Assembly: GCA_044433645.1 (NCBI GenBank)
Contig: JAWXTK010000036.1
Span: 1-6,909 of the forward strand
Reading direction: 5' to 3'
Length of the DNA: 6,909 bases
DNA from: JAWXTK01 sp044433645
GTDB taxonomy: Bacteria > Bacteroidota > Bacteroidia > Bacteroidales > Rikenellaceae
Below are positions 1 through 5,856 of the stretch, piece by piece; position 1 is the stretch's first letter; each line of letters begins with the position of its first letter. Both the position numbers and the translations under genes were made by a program. The notes beneath the pieces are model-generated. The model was not told the origin of the DNA, did no database searches, and was given only the letters and a program-made list of their open reading frames with translations.

Positions 1-36
1 GCATTGGTAAATAACAAGCAGATAAAGAATGGAAAA

Positions 37-762
37 TTATAATTTACCCATTCTCTTATATAAAGATATTGGCAAAACTTTTAAAAGCCAGCCTATAATT
101 CTCCAACGCTTTGTTACGTATTTTGTTGAGGTGTGATTCTTTATTGCATGTAGAATCTGCGCTGCTGCTTTTTGAGGAGTTGCTATCCAAAAATGACCCT
201 CACCTTTCATCATATCTGTGTTTACTGAACCAGGGCGAATATCTGTGATTACAACATTGTTCTTTTGCACAAATGCACGTTGCTTCAAACCCTCAAGATA
301 ATTAATCTGATAAGCTTTTGTTGCTGAATATGCAGGTGCAGCACAACTGCCCCTTAATCCCATAACCGAAGTAATTGCCACAATATGTCCTTCACTTTGA
401 TTTGAAAAATAGTTATATAAATGATCAACTACTGCCGTGAATCCTACTACATTTAGATCTATCGTTTTTTTCTCAATGTCAAATTCTAGGTCTCTATTTA
501 AATCGCCAAAACCTGAAGAAATAACAACCAAGTCTAAACCACCAATATTAGAAATTATCTTATCTATTATTATTGAAGTAGAGTCAATATTTGTTAAATC
601 CATTACCTCTGAGATAATAGAACCATTTGATTTGCTAGATATTTCACTAAGTAGGTTTTCTCTACGACCAGTTATAGCAACCTTATATCCATTGTTGGAT
701 AACAAAATTGCTAATTCTTTTCCAATCCCAGAAGTTGCACCTATCACTATTGCTCTTTTCAT
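37..762 (-). CDS. SDR-family NAD(P)-dependent oxidoreductase
   Basis: This 241-residue protein is a classical short-chain dehydrogenase, expected to reduce or oxidise a carbonyl/alcohol pair with NAD(P)(H). The sequence shows the glycine-rich cofactor loop GATSGIG (residues 8-14), TGRR at 31-34 (the arginines after beta-2 suggest NADP preference), D55-L56 for the adenine ring, N104, S132, and the catalytic pair Y145 and K149 in YSATK. The usual NNAG motif is replaced by SSGFG (82-86). After the Rossmann domain comes a basic, hydrophobic tail (about 219-238, WRIIGWLLKVLPISLYKRM) that could lie on the membrane. The length is normal for the family. The ATG at 762 starts close to the glycine loop, as expected. 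It follows the AlkD-like gene by 49 bases but has its own -7 element and is much more AT-rich, so it is probably a separate unit. The substrate cannot be read from sequence. Confidence 0.93.
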   Translation of the reverse strand: MKRAIVIGATSGIGKELAILLSNNGYKVAITGRRENLLSEISSKSNGSIISEVMDLTNIDSTSIIIDKIISNIGGLDLVVISSGFGDLNRDLEFDIEKKTIDLNVVGFTAVVDHLYNYFSNQSEGHIVAITSVMGLRGSCAAPAYSATKAYQINYLEGLKQRAFVQKNNVVITDIRPGSVNTDMMKGEGHFWIATPQKAAAQILHAIKNHTSTKYVTKRWRIIGWLLKVLPISLYKRMGKL

Positions 763-779
763 ATTTTGTTATTTTATAG

Positions 780-787
780 CAAAATTA
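780..787 (-). promoter_or_regulatory. -7 element of the SDR gene
   Basis: Read on the minus strand this is TAATTTTG, a full match to the Bacteroidota -7 consensus TAnnTTTG, and it ends 17 bases before the ATG at 762. No TTTG-like -33 box is seen at 19-21 bases upstream, where the end of the preceding gene lies. The region is AT-rich, so a chance match is possible. Confidence 0.45.
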
Positions 788-811
788 CTAAAACTTTCTA
801 ACATTTCACCC

Positions 812-1510
812 CTACCGCCCCATATAATGCGCTCGCTCATCGGGCGCGAATTTTTCGATTGCGTAGCGTAGCATGGTACGAGGCATGGTGTTGTGGTGGC
901 TAGCTAAGAAATCACACAATAAGGTGATTTCTCGTTTGCCGACCTCACGTAGCATCCAGCCCACTGCCTTTTGGATTAGATCGTGGGGGTGGTGCAGGAG
1001 CATCTCTGAAATGGCTATGGTGTCGGCAAAATCGTTGCCCCTGATTAGTTGAAGGGTCGAGACTATCGCTATGCGTTGCTCCCACAAATCGCTGCTCTGG
1101 GCTAAAGTGTAGAGCATCTCACGTGAACGGTTCAAGAGGTGCTCTCCTATTATTTTCGGGCAATTTACATCTATTAAATCCCAGTTGTTGATATGCGCTG
1201 TTCGGGCAAGGCAACCGTTATAAATCACCTCTTTCATAACCTCATCGCCACGCCTATATCGCTCCACCAGAACAAAGAGCGCTAACATCCTGCACTCGTG
1301 AAACTCATCTTGCAGGAGCTTCCAAATCTCGGCAATCTCCACACCTGCAAGCATCTTCGCCACCTCTCGAAGTTCGGGCGCAGTGACTCCGATGAACCTA
1401 TCCCCTTGGGCATATTCACCCTTGCCACACTTAAAAAATCGCTGCTGCAACACTGCTTTTTCGGGCGAACCGAGCAAGAGTAGTTGCTCTTTAATCTCTT
1501 TGTATTTCAT
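812..1510 (-). CDS. AlkD-like DNA alkylation repair glycosylase
   Basis: This 232-residue protein belongs to the HEAT-like-repeat DNA glycosylases that excise N3- and N7-alkylated purines. The fold is all helical, and three family motifs are visible: NNWDLID (108-114), LWEQRIAI (142-149) and AVGWMLREVGKR (182-193). W110, D114, R146 and W185 line up with the W109, D113, R148 and W187 that shape the active site of Bacillus cereus AlkD; the W-x3-D and R-x38-W spacings are the same in both. The tail PRTMLRYAIEKF is also typical. It should therefore be catalytically competent. It acts on cytoplasmic DNA and needs no cofactor. The gene starts 13 bases after the HxlR stop, with no room for its own promoter, so it is probably the second gene of that operon and under HxlR control. 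Substrate preference is inferred from the family. Confidence 0.93.
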   Translation of the reverse strand: MKYKEIKEQLLLLGSPEKAVLQQRFFKCGKGEYAQGDRFIGVTAPELREVAKMLAGVEIAEIWKLLQDEFHECRMLALFVLVERYRRGDEVMKEVIYNGCLARTAHINNWDLIDVNCPKIIGEHLLNRSREMLYTLAQSSDLWEQRIAIVSTLQLIRGNDFADTIAISEMLLHHPHDLIQKAVGWMLREVGKREITLLCDFLASHHNTMPRTMLRYAIEKFAPDERAHYMGR

Positions 1511-1523
1511 AATCTTACACTAT

Positions 1524-1868
1524 TTACTCCGACATATCAATCCCCCACTGAGCCAACTGCATAATGATTGGCAGCACGCTCTCACCCCTTTCGGTCAAGC
1601 GATATTCAACCATAGGAGGGACAACGGGATAGACAATGCGGTCGACCAACCCCGACTCCTCCAACCCCCTGACAGCGAGCGTGAACATTCGATTTGTCAC
1701 CCCTTTGAGCGAGCGTTGCAACTCATTTGAGCGCATTGCACCATCCTTCAGGTGGTAGATGACCATACCCTTCCACTTGCCGCCAATTAGATCCATCGCC
1801 AAGGCTAAGGAGCAGTAATATGATTTTTCTTGAAAATTATATTTAGATGCAACATCTTGATTATCCAT
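1524..1868 (-). CDS. HxlR-family winged-helix transcriptional regulator
   Basis: This is a DNA-binding regulator of 114 residues. The family signature C-x6-D-x-IGGKWK runs from C19 to about residue 31. It is followed by a helix-turn-helix with RSNELQRSLKGVTNRMFTLAVRGLEESGLV, split here as RSNELQRSLKGVTNRM then FTLAVRGLEESGLV, and a wing ending in VEYRLTERG. A start at 1916 would add 16 residues but lies inside the -7 promoter element (1914-1921), so the ATG at 1868 is chosen. C19 is the only cysteine and sits where HxlR-type redox sensors such as YodB and HypR carry their reactive thiol. The gene is divergent from the VOC gene and shares its promoter region; downstream comes the AlkD-like gene after 13 bases. 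It probably regulates itself and its neighbours. An electrophile or quinone ligand is inferred, not shown. Confidence 0.92.
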   Translation of the reverse strand: MDNQDVASKYNFQEKSYYCSLALAMDLIGGKWKGMVIYHLKDGAMRSNELQRSLKGVTNRMFTLAVRGLEESGLVDRIVYPVVPPMVEYRLTERGESVLPIIMQLAQWGIDMSE

Positions 1869-1906
1869 AAAATACACATTTTTGTTACTATATATCAATT
1901 CTGTAA

Positions 1907-1922
1907 GTACTTGCAAAAGTAG
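1907..1922. promoter_or_regulatory. Candidate HxlR operator (imperfect palindrome)
   Basis: GTACTT-GCAA-AAGTAG is an inverted repeat with 5 of 6 arm bases paired, and contains TACT-N6-AGTA. HxlR regulators such as YodB are known to bind related TACT/AGTA dyads. The palindrome covers the whole -7 element of the HxlR promoter and the -33 box of the VOC promoter, so one bound dimer could block both. A second GTACTT half-site lies at 1934-1939, within the VOC -7 region. Confidence 0.6.
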
Positions 1923-1941
1923 CGAATATAGACGTACTTTG
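1910..1941 (+). promoter_or_regulatory. Promoter of the VOC gene
   Basis: CTTG (1910-1913) and TACTTTG (1935-1941) form a weaker version of the Bacteroidota promoter, with the -7 element one base short of TAnnTTTG. The distance between the TTG-type -33 box and the TTTG of the -7 box is 24 bases, the same as in the opposing HxlR promoter. Start of transcription is expected near 1948, about 18 bases before the ATG at 1966. The imperfect boxes suggest that the promoter is weak or regulated. Confidence 0.6.
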
Positions 1942-1945
1942 CAAA
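1914..1945 (-). promoter_or_regulatory. Promoter of the HxlR / AlkD-like operon
   Basis: On the minus strand TTTG (1945-1942) is followed after 20 bases by TACTTTTG (1921-1914), an exact match to the Bacteroidota -33/-7 consensus. Transcription should begin near 1907, giving a leader of about 40 bases before the ATG at 1868. The element decides the HxlR start, since the longer ORF would begin inside it. Confidence 0.75.
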
Positions 1946-1965
1946 CAAAACAAACAAAAAAGACA

Positions 1966-2475
1966 ATGGAAACAAAAAATCAAACATACCCAAAGGCATT
2001 CTCACACATCGGAATCACAGTTCCAAACCTTGAGGCAGCCGTGAAATTTTACAGCGAAGTGATGGGCTGGTACGTCATAATGGAGCCAACCGAAATCACC
2101 GAGGAGAGCGAAACCGCCATCGGACAGATGTGCATAGATGTCTTTGGCGAGAAGTGGGGATCGTTCAAAATTGCACACCTTGCAACCGTGGATAAGATTG
2201 GCATTGAGCTCTTTGAGTTCCCAACGACCAAGGAGACAACACCCGATTTCAACCCACTGCGCACGGGTCTATTCCACTTCTCTGTGCAAGACCCCAACAT
2301 CGAAGCTCTTATCGAGCGCATCACTCAGGCAGGCGGCAAGCAACGTATGCCAATCCGAGAGTACTACCCTGGCGATAAGCCATTTAGAATGTGCTACGTC
2401 GAGGATCCATTCGGGGTTGTCTTCGAGCTTTACACCCACTCCTACGAGATAACCTACTCGGCAGGGGCTTATTAG
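1966..2475 (+). CDS. VOC-family (glyoxalase-fold) enzyme
   Basis: This 169-residue cytoplasmic protein has the two-module vicinal-oxygen-chelate fold. Candidate metal ligands are H14 (SHIGITV), E81 (IGIELFEF), H104 (LFHFSV) and E154 (VVFELYTH), which matches the glyoxalase I pattern; the module ends with DPFG (147-150). The family includes glyoxalases, ring-cleaving dioxygenases and resistance proteins. Glutathione is generally absent from Bacteroidota, so a true lactoylglutathione lyase is unlikely, and detoxification of another aldehyde or electrophile is a reasonable inference. The reading frame is open from 1882, but that start lies upstream of the promoter; the ATG at 1966 follows an A-rich leader and gives the usual N-terminus. 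The gene is divergent from an HxlR regulator, a common pairing, and its stop lies 10 bases from the stop of the convergent DUF3089 gene. Confidence 0.9.
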   Translation: METKNQTYPKAFSHIGITVPNLEAAVKFYSEVMGWYVIMEPTEITEESETAIGQMCIDVFGEKWGSFKIAHLATVDKIGIELFEFPTTKETTPDFNPLRTGLFHFSVQDPNIEALIERITQAGGKQRMPIREYYPGDKPFRMCYVEDPFGVVFELYTHSYEITYSAGAY

Positions 2476-2485
2476 GGGTTGCAAT

Positions 2486-3412
2486 TTATTTGTTAAACGC
2501 AGCTGCTCTAGCAGCAACATTCTCACGCAGACAATCCTTGTAGAGTTCCAACTCTTGCAGGTGATAGTTGCCGAGGGGGAAGAGGTCAGACAATTCGGGA
2601 ACATAAAGAGCATCGCTATCTAAACCACCTACAATCAGCACGTTGTGTATGGCGTCTACTGCAACTGTAACGCTATCATTAAGCTGTGCTACGGTGTTAT
2701 CTGCAACCCAATTCACGGGGTTTATACATAGTTCCCCAGCCGATATCATAGGGTTTATTGCATCAACAGTGGCTACTGAATTATAGCAGATAGTAACACC
2801 TGTGTCGTCGACACTCTTTGCTGGTGTGATATTACCACTCAGCAGGTCATTCTCGGTCACTTTGTAGCCTATCACGTAGGCTGCAACCAACCTCGCTCGC
2901 TGCTCAGTTGTGAGACTTTTCACCAATTCTACCACTGCTTTCCCTCCTTGGCTAAAGCCTGCGATAATGAACGGACGGTCGCTGTTTTTAGTCTCGATAA
3001 AATTATCAAAGGCCGACTCTACATCCTTCATCGCAGCTGGGAAAAGTCGCTCGACAGCCTGCTCACCAGACATCCAAACGTTGAGAGTAATTTGTCTGTA
3101 GTATGGAGCGTAGAAGTTCGCCTCAGAGCCGAAAATCTCCTCTGCGAGCTTATAAGAGTATAGCTGCAAGGCGCGTTGCTCATCATTGTAAACATCTGCA
3201 AAGTGGTAAGTTACCCCACTAGTATCCGTCCAATCAAAGACGCAGGTGGGCAGGATATAAAACACATCCAAAGCCTCGCCCGAAACGTTGGTGTACCAAC
3301 ACTCCGAGCTAGTATAATCAGGAGCTTGAGGCATAGTCTCAGAGCTACTATCTGACAACTTTGCACACGCCACAGCAAACAGCGCTAATAGGTATAGGGT
3401 TATTTTTTTCAT
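2486..3412 (-). CDS. DUF3089 alpha/beta-hydrolase-like lipoprotein
   Basis: This 308-residue protein starts with a signal peptide (basic MKK, hydrophobic to about residue 15) and a lipobox-like AVAC with C16 as the probable lipidated cysteine, so it is likely membrane-anchored on the periplasmic or outer side. The rest matches DUF3089: an early FYILPT strand (51-56), an EQRALQLYSYKLAEEIF helix, YAPYYRQ (101-107), and AGFSQGG (151-157) in which S154 sits in a nucleophile-elbow GxSxG-like motif. YHLQELELYKDCLRENVAAR near the C-terminus gives H284 as the candidate catalytic histidine. An esterase or lipase-like hydrolase is inferred from the fold; no substrate is known for the family. The -3 position of the lipobox is alanine rather than leucine, a weak match. 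It is divergent from the sulfatase, which might indicate related exported substrates, but nothing in the sequence proves it. Confidence 0.87.
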   Translation of the reverse strand: MKKITLYLLALFAVACAKLSDSSSETMPQAPDYTSSECWYTNVSGEALDVFYILPTCVFDWTDTSGVTYHFADVYNDEQRALQLYSYKLAEEIFGSEANFYAPYYRQITLNVWMSGEQAVERLFPAAMKDVESAFDNFIETKNSDRPFIIAGFSQGGKAVVELVKSLTTEQRARLVAAYVIGYKVTENDLLSGNITPAKSVDDTGVTICYNSVATVDAINPMISAGELCINPVNWVADNTVAQLNDSVTVAVDAIHNVLIVGGLDSDALYVPELSDLFPLGNYHLQELELYKDCLRENVAARAAAFNK

Positions 3413-3432
3413 AATTTAATTAATATATACAA

Positions 3433-3440
3433 CAAATATA
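3433..3440 (-). promoter_or_regulatory. -7 element of the DUF3089 gene
   Basis: TATATTTG on the minus strand matches TAnnTTTG exactly and lies 20 bases upstream of the ATG at 3412. No clear TTTG is found at the -33 position. The leader would be only about 14 bases. Confidence 0.5.
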
Positions 3441-3453
3441 AGATATTTATTAC

Positions 3454-3461
3454 TACTTTTG
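3454..3461 (+). promoter_or_regulatory. -7 element of the sulfatase gene
   Basis: TACTTTTG matches TAnnTTTG exactly and is the same octamer as in the HxlR promoter. It lies 28 bases before the ATG at 3490. The expected -33 position (about 3430-3433) has no TTTG, so the promoter may be weak or need an activator. It lies back-to-back with the DUF3089 -7 element, with only 13 bases between them. Confidence 0.55.
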
Positions 3462-3489
3462 TTATAATCTACTAATATACAAATACAAA

Positions 3490-5319
3490 ATGAAGATAAT
3501 TAACCTTTGCTCAGCCGCGGCACTATTGTCAATACTACCAACTGTCAATACCCTAGCAGCTAAAACGCCTAAAAGCAAGGCTAAAAAAAATCGTCCTAAC
3601 ATCATATTCATCATGACTGACGATCAGGGTTACCCCGACCTTGCGTGCTTTGGCAATCCTCACATCAAGACCCCAAATATAGATGCTCTATATGCTACCT
3701 CGGTGCGACTTACTGATTATCACGTGTCACCAACGAGCGCACCCTCGCGTGCCTCTATTATGACTGGCAGGTATTCAGATCGTATAGGTGCTTGGCACAC
3801 GGTTATGGGGCGTAGTATTCCCTGGGAGGACGAGGTTATCTTATCAGAGGTACTTAGCGCAAATGGTTACACCTGTGGAGTATTTGGCAAGTGGCACTTG
3901 GGCGAAAGCTACCCTTACAGACCAAATGATAGGGGTTTTGACTATTCGGTGATTCACGGTGGTGGAGGTATCAGCCAAAGTCCAGACTATTGGGGCAATG
4001 ATTACTTTGACGACCACTATAAAACAAATGGTGAGTGGACTAAATACGAAGGTTACTGCACGGATGTATTCTTTGATGAGGCTACTAAATTTATCGAACG
4101 CAGCCAAAAGGGTAAAAAACCTTTCTTCTGCTATATCCCGACCAATGCACCTCACGGCCCTCAAAATGTACCTCAGAAATATTATGATATGTACGCCAAT
4201 CAGGGTTTAAGCCAGGGAGATATGAAATTCTATGGCATGGTAACAAATATTGACGATAATCTTGCCAAGTTTAGAAATAGGCTTGGTGAGCTAGGTTTGA
4301 TTGACAACACAATTTTTATCTTCACCACAGACAACGGAACAACTCGCCCATCGTTTAACAGAAGGAGCAAGGAGTACAGCTTTAAAGGTTTCTTGCGCGA
4401 GCAAAAAGATTCTCCTTACGAGGGTGGACACAAAGTGCCGTTCTTTATTAATTATCCCGACGGAGGTCTCAATTCGCCACGTGATATTAATGAATTAACC
4501 TCTCATATAGACATTTTCCCAACGCTTATCGACTATTTGGGGCTGACTAAGAATTTACCTACAAAACCTTTTGACGGGGTGAGTATTTTGCCACTACTCA
4601 AAGGCGAAAAAGTGGATTGGGCAGATAGGACTATTATTGTAGATTCACAACGTCAGCACACTATTGCTAAGTGGCGCAAAACGGCCGTTATGAGTGGCAG
4701 TTGGAGGTTGATTAATGGAGTGGAACTATATGATTTGAGCAGTGATCCTCAGCAAAAGAAAAACATTGCCTCTCAGCACCCAGATATCGTTCGCAAGCTC
4801 ACAAGTGATTATGATGAGTTTTGGCATGAGATTTATGTTAAAGATAATGTGAACGAGCGATTTGTCTACAACTACGCAGGTGGAGGGCAAAATCCAGTTA
4901 CCATATTTGCGCACGATCTATATTCTCCTAAGCAATATTTCCACGACCAGGTGCATCCTCGCAGATGTGCTCCAGGCAGTGGGGTCTACAAAATAGAACT
5001 TCTAAAGAGTGGCAAGTATAAATTTAGCCTGTATCGTTATGCCCCAGAGAGTGGTTATAGTTTTAATAGCATTGTACCTGCATCGCCAGCTGTCGAAGGT
5101 GGAATTATCGACAAGAAACCAGCAGGGGTCAAGAAAGAACTCTCAAAAGCCACAATCTCTATCGGCGAGCACAAGGGTAGCCAAGACGTAGATATGAGCG
5201 CAAAATGCATGGAGTTTGTATTCGATATAGAAAAAGGCAGATACGATGTAGATGCAAGATTCATAGGCGAGAATGGTTCTACTCACCCTGCTTATTATCT
5301 TGTGATTGAGTTGTTGTAA
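3490..5319 (+). CDS. Secreted arylsulfatase, Ser-type formylglycine (S1 family)
   Basis: This 609-residue enzyme hydrolyses sulfate esters, probably on a glycan or aryl substrate. A signal peptide (residues 1 to about 24, ending in TLAA) exports it to the periplasm or beyond; there is no lipobox. The sulfatase domain shows the metal-binding DDQG (44-47), S83-A-P-S-R (83-87) in which S83 is the residue to be converted to formylglycine, GKWHLG (133-138, K134 and H136), H222 in APHGP, TTDNG with D281 and N282, and K306 shortly before YEGG (310-313). All catalytic positions are present, so it should be active if matured. Because S83 is serine, maturation needs a radical-SAM enzyme of the anSME type, which is not in the window. 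Residues from about 468 to the end (VHPRRCAPGSG, GKYKFSLYRYAPESG, HPAYYLVIEL) form the beta-rich C-terminal domain seen in many Bacteroidota and planctomycete arylsulfatases. The subfamily and substrate are not assigned. Confidence 0.95.
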   Translation: MKIINLCSAAALLSILPTVNTLAAKTPKSKAKKNRPNIIFIMTDDQGYPDLACFGNPHIKTPNIDALYATSVRLTDYHVSPTSAPSRASIMTGRYSDRIGAWHTVMGRSIPWEDEVILSEVLSANGYTCGVFGKWHLGESYPYRPNDRGFDYSVIHGGGGISQSPDYWGNDYFDDHYKTNGEWTKYEGYCTDVFFDEATKFIERSQKGKKPFFCYIPTNAPHGPQNVPQKYYDMYANQGLSQGDMKFYGMVTNIDDNLAKFRNRLGELGLIDNTIFIFTTDNGTTRPSFNRRSKEYSFKGFLREQKDSPYEGGHKVPFFINYPDGGLNSPRDINELTSHIDIFPTLIDYLGLTKNLPTKPFDGVSILPLLKGEKVDWADRTIIVDSQRQHTIAKWRKTAVMSGSWRLINGVELYDLSSDPQQKKNIASQHPDIVRKLTSDYDEFWHEIYVKDNVNERFVYNYAGGGQNPVTIFAHDLYSPKQYFHDQVHPRRCAPGSGVYKIELLKSGKYKFSLYRYAPESGYSFNSIVPASPAVEGGIIDKKPAGVKKELSKATISIGEHKGSQDVDMSAKCMEFVFDIEKGRYDVDARFIGENGSTHPAYYLVIELL

Positions 5320-5441
5320 TTAGTTAGGCTGATTCGCAAACCAAACAGTCGTGGTGTCTAATTGTGAAATCACCTTATATTTTACACCAACTATCAACTC
5401 GTTGAATTACAGCACTTTCAAAGTTTCAAATGTATGGCTAT

Positions 5442-5855
5442 TTACGACCCAATTACAGTTGCAACAATTTTTCTCGCGCCACCACGGTTACGGAACTCAC
5501 AGAGGTAAATCCCCTGCCAGATGCCCATATTGAGCCTGCCACCCGTGATTGGGATTGAGAGACTCGCGCCAACTAGCGAAGATTTTGCGTGAGCAGGCAT
5601 ATCGTCATCGCCCTCCAAGATGTGGGTGTAGTAGCTCTCACGCTCGCACACAAGGTGGTCAAAGATTGCACCCATATCGGTCTGCACATCAGGGTCGGCA
5701 TTCTCGTTTATGGTGAGCCCTGCCGAGGTGTGAGAGATAAAAAGGTTCAATAGTCCAACCTTTGGCAGGGGTGGTAGGTTGCGCAGAATCTCGTCTGTCA
5801 CCAGGTGAAAACCTCTTAGGCGTGGTCTTAATGTAAATTCTGTTTGCTGTATCAT
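5442..5855 (-). CDS. yjbQ: YjbQ family protein (UPF0047, secondary thiamine-phosphate synthase)
   Basis: This compact 137-residue cytoplasmic protein matches E. coli YjbQ over its whole length. Shared blocks are RGFHLVTDEIL (14-24), HTSAGLTINENADPDV (42-57), HAKSSLVG (89-96) and GIWQGIYLCEFRNRGG (111-126), with the conserved H42, H89 and the acidic and asparagine residues of the presumed active site all present. YjbQ proteins show a low thiamine-phosphate synthase activity, but this is thought to be a side reaction and the real role is unknown. The ATG at 5855 comes one base after the stop of the flavodoxin/ferredoxin gene (TAA-T-ATG), so translation is probably coupled. The gene ends 122 bases from the convergent sulfatase. 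The family call is secure; the physiological function is open. Confidence 0.95.
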   Translation of the reverse strand: MIQQTEFTLRPRLRGFHLVTDEILRNLPPLPKVGLLNLFISHTSAGLTINENADPDVQTDMGAIFDHLVCERESYYTHILEGDDDMPAHAKSSLVGASLSIPITGGRLNMGIWQGIYLCEFRNRGGARKIVATVIGS

Positions 5856-5856
5856 A

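Noticed and set aside
437..871. Plus-strand open frame of 144 codons opposite the SDR gene
   Set aside because: It is antisense to a gene with all SDR motifs, and its translation has no family features or plausible upstream signals.
1383..1730. Plus-strand frame of 115 codons across the AlkD-like and HxlR genes
   Set aside because: It overlaps two well-supported genes on the other strand and has a low-complexity, Pro/Leu-rich translation.
1869..1916. Sixteen-residue N-terminal extension of HxlR
   Set aside because: It would place the start codon within the exact -7 element at 1914-1921, and HxlR proteins normally begin just before the conserved cysteine.
1882..1965. Twenty-eight-residue N-terminal extension of the VOC protein
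   Set aside because: It begins upstream of the promoter and encodes Lys/Thr-rich sequence with no counterpart in the fold.
2502..2515. GCTGCT-CT-AGCAGC hairpin as a terminator for the VOC gene
   Set aside because: It lies in the alanine-rich C-terminal codons of the DUF3089 gene, has a two-base loop and lacks a T-run.
3463..3468. TATAAT as a sigma-70 style -10 box for the sulfatase
   Set aside because: Bacteroidota use TAnnTTTG elements; the hexamer is expected by chance in this AT-rich gap and has no TTGACA partner.
5352..5389. TGGTGT / ACACCA arms as a terminator between the sulfatase and yjbQ
   Set aside because: The six-base arms are 26 bases apart, with no T-run on either strand. The 122-base convergent gap must end both transcripts, but no convincing terminator is visible.
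5351..5533. Plus-strand frame of 60 codons in the sulfatase-yjbQ gap
   Set aside because: It runs into yjbQ on the opposite strand and its translation resembles no protein family.
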